Positions 25,791 to 35,318 of a stretch of 48,629 nt of DNA are shown one piece after another. Source of the DNA: Nitriliruptoria bacterium (GTDB lineage Bacteria > Actinomycetota > Nitriliruptoria > Euzebyales > Egibacteraceae). Position 1 is the stretch's first letter. Each line of letters begins with the position of its first letter. The position numbers and the translations under genes are program-made. The notes under the pieces were generated by a model. The model had not been told where the DNA came from. It ran no database searches and worked only from the letters and a program-made list of their open reading frames with translations. The stretch lies in assembly GCA_003553565.1 (NCBI GenBank), contig PWER01000004.1, positions 1 through 48,629 of the forward strand. Direction: 5' to 3'.

Positions 25791-26735
25791 TCAGTAGCCC
25801 GCGTCGGGGTCGACCATGCCGAGCAGCGGCTCGCCGGCGGCGTAGCGCCGGACGTTCTCGGTGATCCGGCCGCCGAGCAGCGGCTTGGCCATGTCCTCGG
25901 TGTTGGCGGTGTGAGGCGTGACGAGGCAGTTGGGCAGATCCCACAGCGGATGGCCGTCGGGCAGCGGCTCGGGGTCGGTCACATCCAGCGCCGCGCCGCC
26001 GATCACATCCCCGCGCAGGGCGGTGACGAGGTCGGCGGTGACGACCTGCGCGCCCCGCCCGACGTTGACGAGCCAGGCATGGGGCTCCATCAGCTCGAGC
26101 TCCACCTCACCGATGAGCTGCTCGGTCTCGGGGGTGAGCGCGAGGGCCAGGAACACCACATCAGCGCCGCGCAGCGCCTCGTAGCGCTGCTCGTAGGGCA
26201 GCACCCGGTCGGCCCCCTCGATCGGCGCGTCGCCGCGCCGCACCACGGTGATGTGGCAGCCGAACGGCTGCAGCAGTGCGATCAGCGAGCGCGCGATCCC
26301 CCCGCCCCCGAAGATGGTCGTCGCCCCGCCCATCAGGCTGATGCCCGCCTGGTCGCCCCACGACCGCGCCCGCGCGAAGCGGGCGAGCTCACGCAGGCCG
26401 GCGAGCGCGAGCGCCAGGGCGTGCTCGGCCACGGGGTCGGCGTACACGCCCTTGCCGCACGTCCACCGCCGGTCGTGGTCGAGCACGCCGGCGGCGGCGT
26501 ACTCCTCCACGCCAGCCCACGGCAGCTGCACCCACGACAGGTGCTGGTGCTGGTCGAGCAGGCGGCGCAGCTGGGCCGGCCCGTCGCGCCCCTCGTCAGG
26601 GCCCGCCGCGGTCCACACCAGCGCCTCGGCCTTCTCGGGGGGCACGATCTCCGCGCCCGCGTCCAGCACCGCCTGGCGCAACCAGTCACGGACCCCGGAG
26701 GGCTCCACCGCCACCCGCACCGACGTCTGGCTCAT
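25791..26735 (-). CDS. D-isomer-specific 2-hydroxyacid dehydrogenase
   Basis: A 314-residue NAD(P)-dependent dehydrogenase. The nucleotide-binding loop is FGGGGIARSLIALL. The catalytic arginine is in VNVGRGAQVV, the glutamate in DVTDPEPLP, and the histidine in LVTPHTAN. This makes a complete triad of the family that reduces 2-keto acids to D-2-hydroxy acids. It lacks an ACT domain, unlike SerA, and resembles the GhrA-like branch. The ATG at 26735 has CAGGAG upstream. It lies 82 bp downstream of serA in the same direction but beyond a hairpin, so cotranscription is uncertain. Confidence 0.87.
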   Translation of the reverse strand: MSQTSVRVAVEPSGVRDWLRQAVLDAGAEIVPPEKAEALVWTAAGPDEGRDGPAQLRRLLDQHQHLSWVQLPWAGVEEYAAAGVLDHDRRWTCGKGVYADPVAEHALALALAGLRELARFARARSWGDQAGISLMGGATTIFGGGGIARSLIALLQPFGCHITVVRRGDAPIEGADRVLPYEQRYEALRGADVVFLALALTPETEQLIGEVELELMEPHAWLVNVGRGAQVVTADLVTALRGDVIGGAALDVTDPEPLPDGHPLWDLPNCLVTPHTANTEDMAKPLLGGRITENVRRYAAGEPLLGMVDPDAGY

Positions 26736-26770
26736 CGGGCTCGCTCCTGTTCCACCGGGTCCTCGTGCTC

Positions 26771-26799
26771 GCCTGCAGGGCGCGCACGCCTGCAGGCGG
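26771..26799 (-). terminator. Hairpin after serA
   Basis: A perfect 10-bp inverted repeat (CGCCTGCAGG at 26771-26780 with its complement at 26790-26799) has a 9-nt loop and starts 18 nt past the serA stop. It has no U-run. Confidence 0.5.
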
Positions 26800-26817
26800 G
26801 TCGGCCCGGCACGTCGC

Positions 26818-28428
26818 TCACGCCTGCGTGCCGGAGGAGATCGTGGGCTGAGCCAGGCCAGGAGGCAAGTCGACCGCGAGGCCGGCGCGCCCATCGACGC
26901 TGGCACGCAGCCGCTCGACGACGTCGTCGGGGACGGGCGAGTCGACGGTGAGGGCGATCAGCGCCTCCCCGCCCTGCTCCTGGCGCCCGACCTGGGCCGA
27001 GGCGATGTTGACGCCCGACTCCCCGAGGATCTGGCCGATCCGCCCCATCATCCCGGGCCGGTCGGCGTAGCGCAGCAAGAGCATGTGGGGCCGCAGCTCC
27101 ATCTCGATGGGGAAGCCCCACACCTCGATGAGGCGCGGGCGGTCCGTGCGGCCCACCAGCGTGCCGGCCACCTCCGCCTCGCCGGCGGTCAGGCGCACCA
27201 CCGACACGTAGTCGCGCGACTCCGAGGAGGTGATGGTGCGCACCCGCAGTCCGCGCTCCTCGGCCAGCATCGGCGCGTTGACGAAGGTCACGGGCTCGCT
27301 GACCACACCGGTCAGCAGCCCCTTGAGGGCGCCGAGCGTCAGCGCCTGGGTGTCCTCGTCGGCCACCCTCCCGACGTACTCGATCGTGACCTCGCCGGCC
27401 TGGCCGCTGTGCAGCGCCCCGAGCAGCTGCCCCAGCGCCTCCGACAGCGGCATGAACGGCTTGACGGCCTCGGGAACCGTCGCGCCGACCTGGAGGTTGA
27501 CCGCCGTGGGCACCATCTCCCCGGCCAGGGCCTGGTTGACGGCCTCGGCGACCATCACCCCAGCCTTGTCCTGGGCCTCGGTGGTGGAAGCGCCCAGGTG
27601 GGGGGTGACCACGATGTTGTCGAGCGCGAACAGCGGCGACTGCTGGATCGGCTCCTCGGGGAACACGTCCAGCCCCGCACCGGCGATCCAGCCCTCGTCC
27701 AGCGCCCGGTGCAGCGCCTCCTCATCGACGATCCCCCCGCGCGCGGTGTTGACCACCAGCCCGGTGGGCTTCAGCGACCGCAGCTGCTGCTCTCCCACGA
27801 TCCCCAGCGTGTCGGCGGTCTTGGGCAGGTGGACCGAGAGGACGTCGGCGCGCTGGCACAGCTCGTCGATGCTGCCCACGAGCTCGACCCCGATGCGGCT
27901 GGCTCGCTCGACGGCCACGAACGGGTCGTAGGCGATCAGGCGCATGCCGAACGCCGACAGGCGCTGGGCGACCAGCACCCCCACCCGTCCGAGGCCCAGC
28001 ACGCCCAGCGTCTTGCCGTGGAGCTCCAAGCCCTCGAACTCCTTGCGGCGCCACTCCCCGCGGCGCAGGCTCGCGTCGGCCCGCGGCACGGCCCGGGCGA
28101 GGGACAGCAGCAGCGCCACGGTGTGCTCGGCAGCGCTGATCACGTTCGACTGCGGGGCGTTGCACACCACGACGCCGTGCGCCGTGGCCGCGTCGACGTC
28201 GACGTTGTCCAGCCCGATGCCGGCGCGGCCGATGACCTTCAGCGACTCCCCAGCGGCGATGACCTCGGCGTCCAGCCGGGTGCCCGAGCGCACCACCACG
28301 GCGTCGTACTGCCCGACCACCGACAGCAGCGCCTCGCGGTCGAGGTCGGTGCGCACATGCACGTCGTGATGCTCGGCGAGGGCGTCGATCCCCGCATCCG
28401 ACAGCGGATCTGCGATCAGGACTCTCAC
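26818..28428 (-). CDS. serA: D-3-phosphoglycerate dehydrogenase
   Basis: A 536-residue enzyme for the first step of serine synthesis. The substrate and NAD domains carry GLGRVGVLVAQRL, the catalytic arginine in VVNTARGGIVDE, and the histidine in VVTPHLGAST. The C terminus (about 325-536) has the intervening allosteric domain plus an ACT domain (MLLLRYADRPGMMGRIGQIL), giving the long actinobacterial form that is usually serine-sensitive. The GTG at 28428 is supported by GGAGGAAGG about ten bases upstream. It lies 82 bp after ilvC in the same direction and may share its transcript. Confidence 0.96.
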   Translation of the reverse strand: MRVLIADPLSDAGIDALAEHHDVHVRTDLDREALLSVVGQYDAVVVRSGTRLDAEVIAAGESLKVIGRAGIGLDNVDVDAATAHGVVVCNAPQSNVISAAEHTVALLLSLARAVPRADASLRRGEWRRKEFEGLELHGKTLGVLGLGRVGVLVAQRLSAFGMRLIAYDPFVAVERASRIGVELVGSIDELCQRADVLSVHLPKTADTLGIVGEQQLRSLKPTGLVVNTARGGIVDEEALHRALDEGWIAGAGLDVFPEEPIQQSPLFALDNIVVTPHLGASTTEAQDKAGVMVAEAVNQALAGEMVPTAVNLQVGATVPEAVKPFMPLSEALGQLLGALHSGQAGEVTIEYVGRVADEDTQALTLGALKGLLTGVVSEPVTFVNAPMLAEERGLRVRTITSSESRDYVSVVRLTAGEAEVAGTLVGRTDRPRLIEVWGFPIEMELRPHMLLLRYADRPGMMGRIGQILGESGVNIASAQVGRQEQGGEALIALTVDSPVPDDVVERLRASVDGRAGLAVDLPPGLAQPTISSGTQA

Positions 28429-28510
28429 AGCGGATGACCTTCCTCCGAGGGGTGCGGGTGGCCGCACACTCTACGCTGGCGCTGGCGCGCCCCGGCGCCG
28501 GCTGCGACGC

Positions 28511-29512
28511 TCACGCCTCGTCGTGGCGCAGCCACGGCATCTGGGCGCGCAGCTCGCGCCCGACCTCCTCGATGGGATGCTCGGCCTGGCGCCGGCGCAT
28601 CGCGTTGAACGCCGGGCGGTTGGCCTGGTTCTCGAGGATCCAGTCGCGGGCGAAGCGCCCGTCCTGGATCTCGGCGAGCACCTCGCGCATGCGCGCCCGC
28701 ACGCTCTCGTCGACCACCCGCTCGCCCGAGCGGTAGTCGCCGTACTCGGCGGTGTCGGAGATGGAGTAGCGCATGTACTCGAGCCCGCCCTCGTAGAGCA
28801 GGTCGACGATGAGCTTGAGCTCGTGCATGCACTCGAAGTAGGCGACCTCGGGCTGATAGCCGGCCTCGACGAGGGTCTCGAACCCCTTCTGCACCAGGCT
28901 CGCCGTGCCGCCGCACAGCACGGCCTGCTCACCGAACAGGTCGGTCTCGGTCTCCTCGGCGAACGTGGTCTCCAGCACTCCCGCGCGCGTGCCGCCCAGG
29001 CCCTTGGCGTAGGCCAGGGTGCGCGCGCGGGCCTCGCCGGTGGCGTCCTGCTCCACGGCGAACAGCGCCGGGACGCCGGTGTGCTCGGTGTAGGTGCGGC
29101 GCACCAGATGGCCAGGGCCCTTCGGCGCGACCATCACCACGTCCACCGAGGCCGGCGGCGTGATCTGCCCGTAGTGGATGTTGAACCCGTGGCTGAACAC
29201 CAGGGTGGAGCCCGGGCGCAGCGCGGGGGCGACCTCGGCCTCGTAGATCCGGGGCTGCAGCGTGTCGGGCAGGAGCATCACGACCAGGTCGCCGCGCGCG
29301 ACCGCCTCGGCGGTGGGCAGCACCGTCAGGCCGGCTGCCTCGGCCTTCGCGGCGCTGCGCGAGCCCGGGTACAGCCCGACCACCACATCCACGCCGGAGT
29401 CGGCCAGGTTGCGGGCGTGGGCGTGGCCCTGGGAGCCGTAGCCCAGCACCGCCACCGTGCGCCCGGACAGGACGTCGAGGCTTGCGTCGTCGTCGTAGAG
29501 CATGTCGACCAT
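28511..29512 (-). CDS. ilvC: Ketol-acid reductoisomerase (class I)
   Basis: A 333-residue short-form enzyme that isomerises and reduces acetolactate or acetohydroxybutyrate in valine and isoleucine synthesis. The dinucleotide motif is [14 protein letters not shown]. The Mg-binding and C-terminal knotted domain shows [11 protein letters not shown] and [14 protein letters not shown]. The cofactor-specificity loop reads [12 protein letters not shown]; a Tyr stands where NADPH enzymes often have Arg, so cofactor preference is open. The ATG at 29512 (GAGGAG five bases upstream) is preferred over 29503. The 5' region has a hairpin and a candidate -10 box. Confidence 0.96.
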   Translation of the reverse strand: MVDMLYDDDASLDVLSGRTVAVLGYGSQGHAHARNLADSGVDVVVGLYPGSRSAAKAEAAGLTVLPTAEAVARGDLVVMLLPDTLQPRIYEAEVAPALRPGSTLVFSHGFNIHYGQITPPASVDVVMVAPKGPGHLVRRTYTEHTGVPALFAVEQDATGEARARTLAYAKGLGGTRAGVLETTFAEETETDLFGEQAVLCGGTASLVQKGFETLVEAGYQPEVAYFECMHELKLIVDLLYEGGLEYMRYSISDTAEYGDYRSGERVVDESVRARMREVLAEIQDGRFARDWILENQANRPAFNAMRRRQAEHPIEEVGRELRAQMPWLRHDEA

Positions 29513-29538
29513 CGGGGCTCCTCGCAGCTCGGGGGAGG

Positions 29539-29562
29539 GCCGCCGGGAGCCGTCCCGGCGGC
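29539..29562 (-). promoter_or_regulatory. Hairpin in ilvC 5' untranslated region
   Basis: A perfect 10-bp stem (29539-29548 with 29553-29562) with a GCCG loop lies 27-50 nt upstream of the ilvC ATG. It would form at the very 5' end of the mRNA if the TAGCCT box at 29573-29578 is the promoter. Confidence 0.5.
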
Positions 29563-29572
29563 ATCGGTGAGC

Positions 29573-29578
29573 AGGCTA
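29573..29578 (-). promoter_or_regulatory. Candidate -10 box for ilvC
   Basis: TAGCCT on the minus strand fits TANNNT and lies about 60 bp upstream of the ilvC start, just before the 5'-UTR hairpin. No good -35 was seen. Confidence 0.4.
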
Positions 29579-29623
29579 GGCCAGATGCGGCCCCGGCGCT
29601 CCACACGCCGGGTGCGCCGGCGC

Positions 29624-29651
29624 CGGGGTCGCGCGGCGGCGCGCGACCCCG
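29624..29651 (-). terminator. Hairpin after ilvN
   Basis: A 12-bp perfect stem (29624-29635 with 29640-29651) with a GCGG loop starts 48 nt beyond the ilvN stop and precedes the candidate ilvC promoter. It is a likely terminator of ilvBN, or a read-through control point. Confidence 0.5.
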
Positions 29652-29699
29652 CCGGCCGCACGGCTGCCCGCGACCCCGCCGCTCGGGTCGAGCCGCGGG

Positions 29700-30227
29700 T
29701 CAGGCCGAGCGCTCGAGGCGCAGCGCGCGTCCCTCGCTGACCGAGCGGGCGCCGCGCCCGAGGCCGATGCGCCCCGAGCGCACCAGCTCGCGGATCCCGT
29801 AGGGGCTCAGCAGGCGGATGATCGCCTCGATCTTGTCGGCCGAGCCAGTGGCCTCGAGGGTGAGGGCGTCGCTGTCGACATCGACCACCGACGCGCGGAA
29901 CACCTGCACCACGTCCATGATCTCGCCGCGGTTGCTGCCGTCGGCAGCGACCTTGATGAGCGCCAGCTCGCGCTCGACCGACCCGCCGTCCCCGTCGAGC
30001 TCGACGATCTTGAGCACGTGCACCAGCTTGTTGAGCTGCTTGGTGACCTGCTCGAGCGATTGGGTCTCGGAGTCGACCACGATGGTCATGCGCGACAGGC
30101 CGGGCACCTCGGTGGTGCCCACGGCCAGCGAGTCGATGTTGAACCCGCGCCGGGCGAACAGGCCGGCCACGCGGGTCAGCACACCCGGCTTGTCTTCGAC
30201 GAGGACGGACAGCGTGGTCGTGTTCAC
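29700..30227 (-). CDS. ilvN: Acetolactate synthase small (regulatory) subunit
   Basis: A 175-residue regulatory subunit. The N-terminal ACT domain (TTTLSVLVEDKPGVLTRVAG, then LFARRGFNIDSLAVG) binds valine for feedback inhibition. The C-terminal domain (ELALIKVAADGSNRGEIMDV) stabilises and activates the catalytic subunit. The GTG at 30227 is chosen: it has GGGAGC upstream and the family N terminus begins here. It lies 70 bp after ilvB and forms the heteromeric enzyme with its product. Confidence 0.95.
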   Translation of the reverse strand: MNTTTLSVLVEDKPGVLTRVAGLFARRGFNIDSLAVGTTEVPGLSRMTIVVDSETQSLEQVTKQLNKLVHVLKIVELDGDGGSVERELALIKVAADGSNRGEIMDVVQVFRASVVDVDSDALTLEATGSADKIEAIIRLLSPYGIRELVRSGRIGLGRGARSVSEGRALRLERSA

Positions 30228-30297
30228 CGTGAGCTCCCTGAGGTCGTGGGGACGTGCGTCGCGCTGGCGCCGCGACCGAGCCGCGGTCGGAGGGTCG

Positions 30298-32082
<1,785 letters not shown>

Positions 32083-32135
32083 GCTGGCTGCGCTCCTGTC
32101 GGGTGTGGGGGTCCGCTGGTCAGTGCTGCGGCAAC

Positions 32136-32166
32136 GAAAAAACCTCCGAGCCGAGGGCCGGAGGTT
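32136..32166 (-). terminator. ilvB attenuator (intrinsic terminator)
   Basis: An 8-bp perfect stem (32141-32148 with 32159-32166) can extend by GCC/GGC past a bulged A, giving about 11 pairs. It is followed on the minus strand by a run of six Us (32142-32137). It is the only textbook rho-independent terminator I found here, and it sits between the leader peptide and ilvB, ending about 55 nt before the ATG. Six bases in the leader ORF (GGCCGG, 32206-32211) are complementary to the stem's first arm (32156-32161), a possible antiterminator. Confidence 0.85.
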
Positions 32167-32193
32167 CACCGAGTCTGTGGTCGCGCGTGCGCG

Positions 32194-32259
32194 TCAGACC
32201 CGGCGCCGGCCGAGGCCTACGAGCACGATGAGGAGCAGCGCGTGGCGGGTGACGCCCAT
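32194..32259 (-). CDS. ilvB leader peptide
   Basis: A 21-codon ORF, MGVTRHALLLIVLVGLGRRRV, starting at ATG 32259 with AAGGAG eight bases upstream and ending in TGA. Eight of codons 8-16 are Leu, Ile or Val. It stops 28 nt before a rho-independent terminator. This is the classical arrangement of transcription attenuation for ilv operons: stalling on scarce branched-chain aminoacyl-tRNA would favour antitermination. It is too short to be noticed by most gene finders. Confidence 0.85.
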   Translation of the reverse strand: MGVTRHALLLIVLVGLGRRRV

Positions 32260-32321
32260 CGTGCGCTCCTTCGCGTCGGCCTCGGTCGTGGGTCTGCCGC
32301 GGTTACACAACCGCTGGCGCC

Positions 32322-32350
32322 AGTGTGCGTCGTCGCGACCCTCCCGTCAA
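32322..32350 (-). promoter_or_regulatory. ilvB promoter candidate (-35 TTGACG)
   Basis: TTGACG at 32345-32350 (minus strand) has CACACT 17 bp downstream at 32322-32327. The -35 equals that of the leuA promoter. The -10 is weak, but the same hexamer precedes the MBL-fold gene. The predicted leader is about 55 nt before the leader-peptide ATG. Confidence 0.5.
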
Positions 32351-32360
32351 CTGCGGATCC

Positions 32361-32430
32361 AGATCGGTCGCCTCGTACGACCTGCCAGATCGGTCGCCTC
32401 GTACGACCTGCCAGATCGCTCGCCTCGTAC
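32361..32430. repeat. Tandem 26-bp direct repeats upstream of ilvB
   Basis: Two identical 26-bp units (32361-32386 and 32387-32412) are followed by an 18-bp third copy with one mismatch (32413-32430). Each full unit contains the palindrome TCGTACGA (32373-32380, 32399-32406) inside a GGTCG/CGACC inverted repeat. The array begins 11 bp upstream of the ilvB -35 box, a position expected for activator or repressor sites. Confidence 0.8.
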
Positions 32431-32543
32431 CGTCAGACGCCCGGGCCACCTTGCGGCGCGCGCCACGGCGGTCACACTGCACCCTCACACCGCACGCACC
32501 GCGGGGTGGTCGGTCTCCCGCCCCCACCGCCCCGACCGGTGCC
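32431..32543. other. Intergenic remainder between ilvB repeats and response-regulator terminator
   Basis: This is the rest of the 519-bp gap between ilvB and the response-regulator gene. I see no ORF with coding character and no clear site here. Confidence 0.4.
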
Positions 32544-32591
32544 GGACGGGCCGGTGGCTCGAGCACCCCCACTCGGCCCACCGGCCCGTCC
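32544..32591 (-). terminator. 14-bp hairpin after response-regulator gene
   Basis: A perfect 14-bp inverted repeat (32544-32557 with 32578-32591) with a 20-nt loop starts 10 nt past the stop at 32602. It has no U-run. It insulates the two-component operon from ilvB. Confidence 0.6.
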
Positions 32592-32601
32592 TTCCCAGCC
32601 G

Positions 32602-33282
32602 TCAGCGCACCAGCCCGTGGCGCATCGCCGTGACGACCGCCTGCACACGGTCCTGTGCCTGCAGCTTGCCGTACAGCCGGGTCAGATGGGTCTTCACGGT
32701 CTCCTCGCCGAGGCCCAGCGCCGCAGCGATCTGGCGGCTGGAGCCTCCGCGCGCCAGCTCCTCGAGCACCTGCTGCTCGCGGCGGGACAGCGGCTCGATG
32801 CCTGCCTGCCGCGTCAGCGGCCCCACGCGATCCAGGAACGGACGGGTGACATCGGGGTGCAGGAAGCCCTTGCCGACAGCGACGGCCCGGACCGCGTCGA
32901 CGAGCTCCTCGCGCCGCACGTTCTTGGGCAGGAACCCGCTGACCCCCGCGGCCACGGCGCGGCTGACGGTCTCGTCGTCGGTGTACATCGTCACGGCCAC
33001 GGTGCGGGTGGGCAGCTCCTGCTCGGCGATCTCGCGGATGACGGTGAGGCCGTCACGGCCCAGCAGGTTGATGTCGACCAGCGCGACGTCGGGCTGCTCG
33101 CGCAGCACGACGTCGAAGGCCTCCTCGCCGGACTCGGCGATAGCGACGACCTCCATGTCGGGCTCGAACGACAGCATCGTGGCGATCCCGTCGGCGACCA
33201 CCCGGTGGTCCTCGGCGATGACGATCCGAGTCACTTCGCCGCCCTGCCCGTGAGCCGCCTCGCCGCGCTGGGCGCCCGTCAT
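32602..33282 (-). CDS. NarL/LuxR-type response regulator
   Basis: A 226-residue two-component response regulator. The receiver domain has the acidic pocket in IVIAEDHRVV, the phospho-acceptor aspartate in DVALVDINLLG, the conserved Thr position in VAVTMYT, and the lysine in FLPKNVR. The C-terminal LuxR-type HTH is LSRREQQVLEELARGGSSRQ, then GLGEETVKTHLTRLYGKL. It should bind DNA when phosphorylated by the kinase encoded 13 bp upstream. The ATG at 33282 is used; a GTG at 33234 is also possible because the receiver fold begins right after it. Targets are unknown. Confidence 0.92.
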   Translation of the reverse strand: MTGAQRGEAAHGQGGEVTRIVIAEDHRVVADGIATMLSFEPDMEVVAIAESGEEAFDVVLREQPDVALVDINLLGRDGLTVIREIAEQELPTRTVAVTMYTDDETVSRAVAAGVSGFLPKNVRREELVDAVRAVAVGKGFLHPDVTRPFLDRVGPLTRQAGIEPLSRREQQVLEELARGGSSRQIAAALGLGEETVKTHLTRLYGKLQAQDRVQAVVTAMRHGLVR

Positions 33283-33295
33283 GCCGGTCGCTCGC

Positions 33296-35086
33296 TCATC
33301 GCGGCACCTCCACCACGGTCCGGGTCCCGGCCTCGGGGCGGCTCTCGACCAGGAACCGGCCGCGGGCGAGCTCGATGCGCTGGCGCAGCAGCTCCAGCCC
33401 GTCGCGCTCATGGCCGTCGTCGCCGCCGTTGAAGCCGTCGAAGCCGCAGCCGTTGTCCTCGATCTCCATGCGCAGCTCGGCCTCGCCCACGGTCAGGCGC
33501 ACCACCGCCTCGTCGGCCGCGGCGTGCTCGGCGATGTTGGCCAGGCAGCTCTGCGTGGCCTCCCACAGCAGGATCTCGACGGGGAACGGCAGTGGCGGCA
33601 GCGGGTCGGGCGCCTCGAGCCGGCCACGCACGCCCTCCTGCACCTGCAGCTCCTCGAGGGCGCCAGCCAGCCGCTCGCGCAGCGCTCCCGGGACGATGGC
33701 GTGCCGCCGGATCTCGGAGAGCACCGCGCGCAGCTGCGCCACCGTGTCCTGGATCGTGTCGCGGAGCGTGGCCGCCAGCACCGCAGCCTGCTGGTGGTCG
33801 CCGGTCTCCAGGGCGGAGCGCGCGTTGTCCGCGGCCATCTGCGCCCCGCTCAACATCGGCATGACCTCGTCGTGCAGCGCCAGGCCGAGGCGCGAGCGCT
33901 CCTGGACCCCTTCCTCGAGGATGCGCCCGGCCAGGTCGGCGCGGGCGCGCTGCACCTCGGCGAGCTCGCGCTCCAGGCGCTGGCGCAGGATGGTGGCGCC
34001 GAGGCCGCCCGCGATCGACTGGGCCACGGTCTCCGCGGCGTCGTCGAGGTCCCCGGGCAGGCGCACCACCGCCGGCGGCGCCTCGGGCACGGGCACCAGG
34101 CGCAGGCCGACCGCGGGCTGGGAGGGCGGCTCGAGCAACGCGTCGACGTCCGCGCGACCCAGCGCGCGCCGCAGGGAGCGCGTGGCGACCTCGGCGGCAG
34201 CCTCCTCGGTCCGCGCGGTGAGCAGCTCCCGCCCAGCGAGATGGAGCGCCTCGAGCTCGCGGACGCGACGGTCGAGCTGTTGGGCCCGCTCGGAGGCCTC
34301 CTGGGCGGAGTGCAGGGCGCTCCAGCCCAGCAGCAACGGCAGCGCCAGCAGGGCCAGCGCCAGCAGCCCGAGCACCTCGTAGGCGGCCACCACGATCATC
34401 GCCAGCAGCGCCGCCAGCGCGACATCGCGCGCGACGAGGGCCCCGCGGGCGGAGCCAGCGGACCAGGCAGCGCGCGCGACCCGGCCGTGCCCCCCGTGCC
34501 ACGCCATCGCGGTCAGCACCCGCAGCCCCAGGTCGAGGCCGAGGAAGGCCGCCATCGCCACGGCGGTCAGCAGCACCACCTCGGTGTCCTCGCGCAGGCC
34601 GAGCCCGGCGGCCAGATCGGCGGCCACGGCCGCGCCGGCAGCGCTGGCTCCCACACGCACCCGCCTGAGGACCTCGGCCAGCGCCCCGACCCGGGAGGTC
34701 GGGCGGTGCCAGGATCCGGTTCCGAGTGCGCCGATCAGCGCCGCGACACCGGGGGCGAACACCAGGGTCGCAGCCACCACGACCGGCGAGGCCAGCGACA
34801 CCACGAGGCGGTCGTGCAGCAGCCGGGTCGAGAGCACGCTGGCCGTGAGCGCGGCCAGGACCCAGGCGAGGTGCTCCGCCGGGGCGACCAGCAGCTGCTC
34901 CCTCGCCGCAGCGGCCGCAGCCAGCACCACCGCGACCTGGGCCAGCGCGAGGAGCCCGAAGAGCACGCACCGACGGATCCGCGGGTCCAGCTCAGCGCGG
35001 GGCGGCTCCTCGCCAGCAGGGGGCGCGTCGCGCGGCGCAGCCGCCGGCGGCGGCTGGGGCTGCGAGGTGCCCACGTCGGTGCTCAT
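33296..35086 (-). CDS. NarL-family sensor histidine kinase
   Basis: A 596-residue membrane histidine kinase. After a Pro/Ala-rich N terminus there are about six hydrophobic helices (roughly 38-260), and no extracellular sensor domain is obvious. A coiled-coil (ASERAQQLDRRVRELEALHL) and a small GAF-like segment follow. The HisKA_3 box is RSRLGLALHDEVMPMLSGAQ, with the phospho-acceptor histidine. The HATPase domain has EDNGCGFDG and GLELLRQRIELARG. It should phosphorylate the response regulator whose gene follows directly. The signal is unknown; the multi-helix sensor suggests a membrane or intracellular cue. Confidence 0.88.
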   Translation of the reverse strand: MSTDVGTSQPQPPPAAAPRDAPPAGEEPPRAELDPRIRRCVLFGLLALAQVAVVLAAAAAAREQLLVAPAEHLAWVLAALTASVLSTRLLHDRLVVSLASPVVVAATLVFAPGVAALIGALGTGSWHRPTSRVGALAEVLRRVRVGASAAGAAVAADLAAGLGLREDTEVVLLTAVAMAAFLGLDLGLRVLTAMAWHGGHGRVARAAWSAGSARGALVARDVALAALLAMIVVAAYEVLGLLALALLALPLLLGWSALHSAQEASERAQQLDRRVRELEALHLAGRELLTARTEEAAAEVATRSLRRALGRADVDALLEPPSQPAVGLRLVPVPEAPPAVVRLPGDLDDAAETVAQSIAGGLGATILRQRLERELAEVQRARADLAGRILEEGVQERSRLGLALHDEVMPMLSGAQMAADNARSALETGDHQQAAVLAATLRDTIQDTVAQLRAVLSEIRRHAIVPGALRERLAGALEELQVQEGVRGRLEAPDPLPPLPFPVEILLWEATQSCLANIAEHAAADEAVVRLTVGEAELRMEIEDNGCGFDGFNGGDDGHERDGLELLRQRIELARGRFLVESRPEAGTRTVVEVPR

Positions 35087-35318
35087 AGGCCCGGCAGCAT
35101 CCCCGCCGGCTCACCGGCCCTCTCACTCGGCCGAGCGCGCACGAGAGCGGCTCGGCCAGCACACATCGGCGGCATCGGCACCTCCCGCGGGGGCGTGGGC
35201 ACGGCCCGGAAGGATCATTGTCCGTACGGGCATCCGGTACGATACCCCACGAGGTGCCGCTGATCGCCGCCGTCTGTGACATGTGGCGGCCGATCAGGGA
35301 CCTACGGCTGCCAGACCG
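35087..35318. other. Intergenic region upstream of two-component operon
   Basis: These 232 bp have no gene. They contain the palindrome CCGTACGG (35222-35229) and, seven bases on, GGTA-cga-TACC (35236-35246), both built around GTAC-like cores. They lie about 135 bp upstream of the kinase start and just past the YjbQ stop. The rest shows nothing I can support. Confidence 0.4.

Noticed and set aside
32361-32430. Possible CRISPR array
   Set aside because: The repeats are directly abutting with no unique spacers, only about 2.7 copies exist, and no cas gene is near.
32303-32581. A 92-codon frame on the minus strand upstream of ilvB
   Set aside because: It is made largely of the 26-bp repeats and the GC-rich hairpin, lacks a Shine-Dalgarno, and reads as low-complexity Arg-rich sequence.
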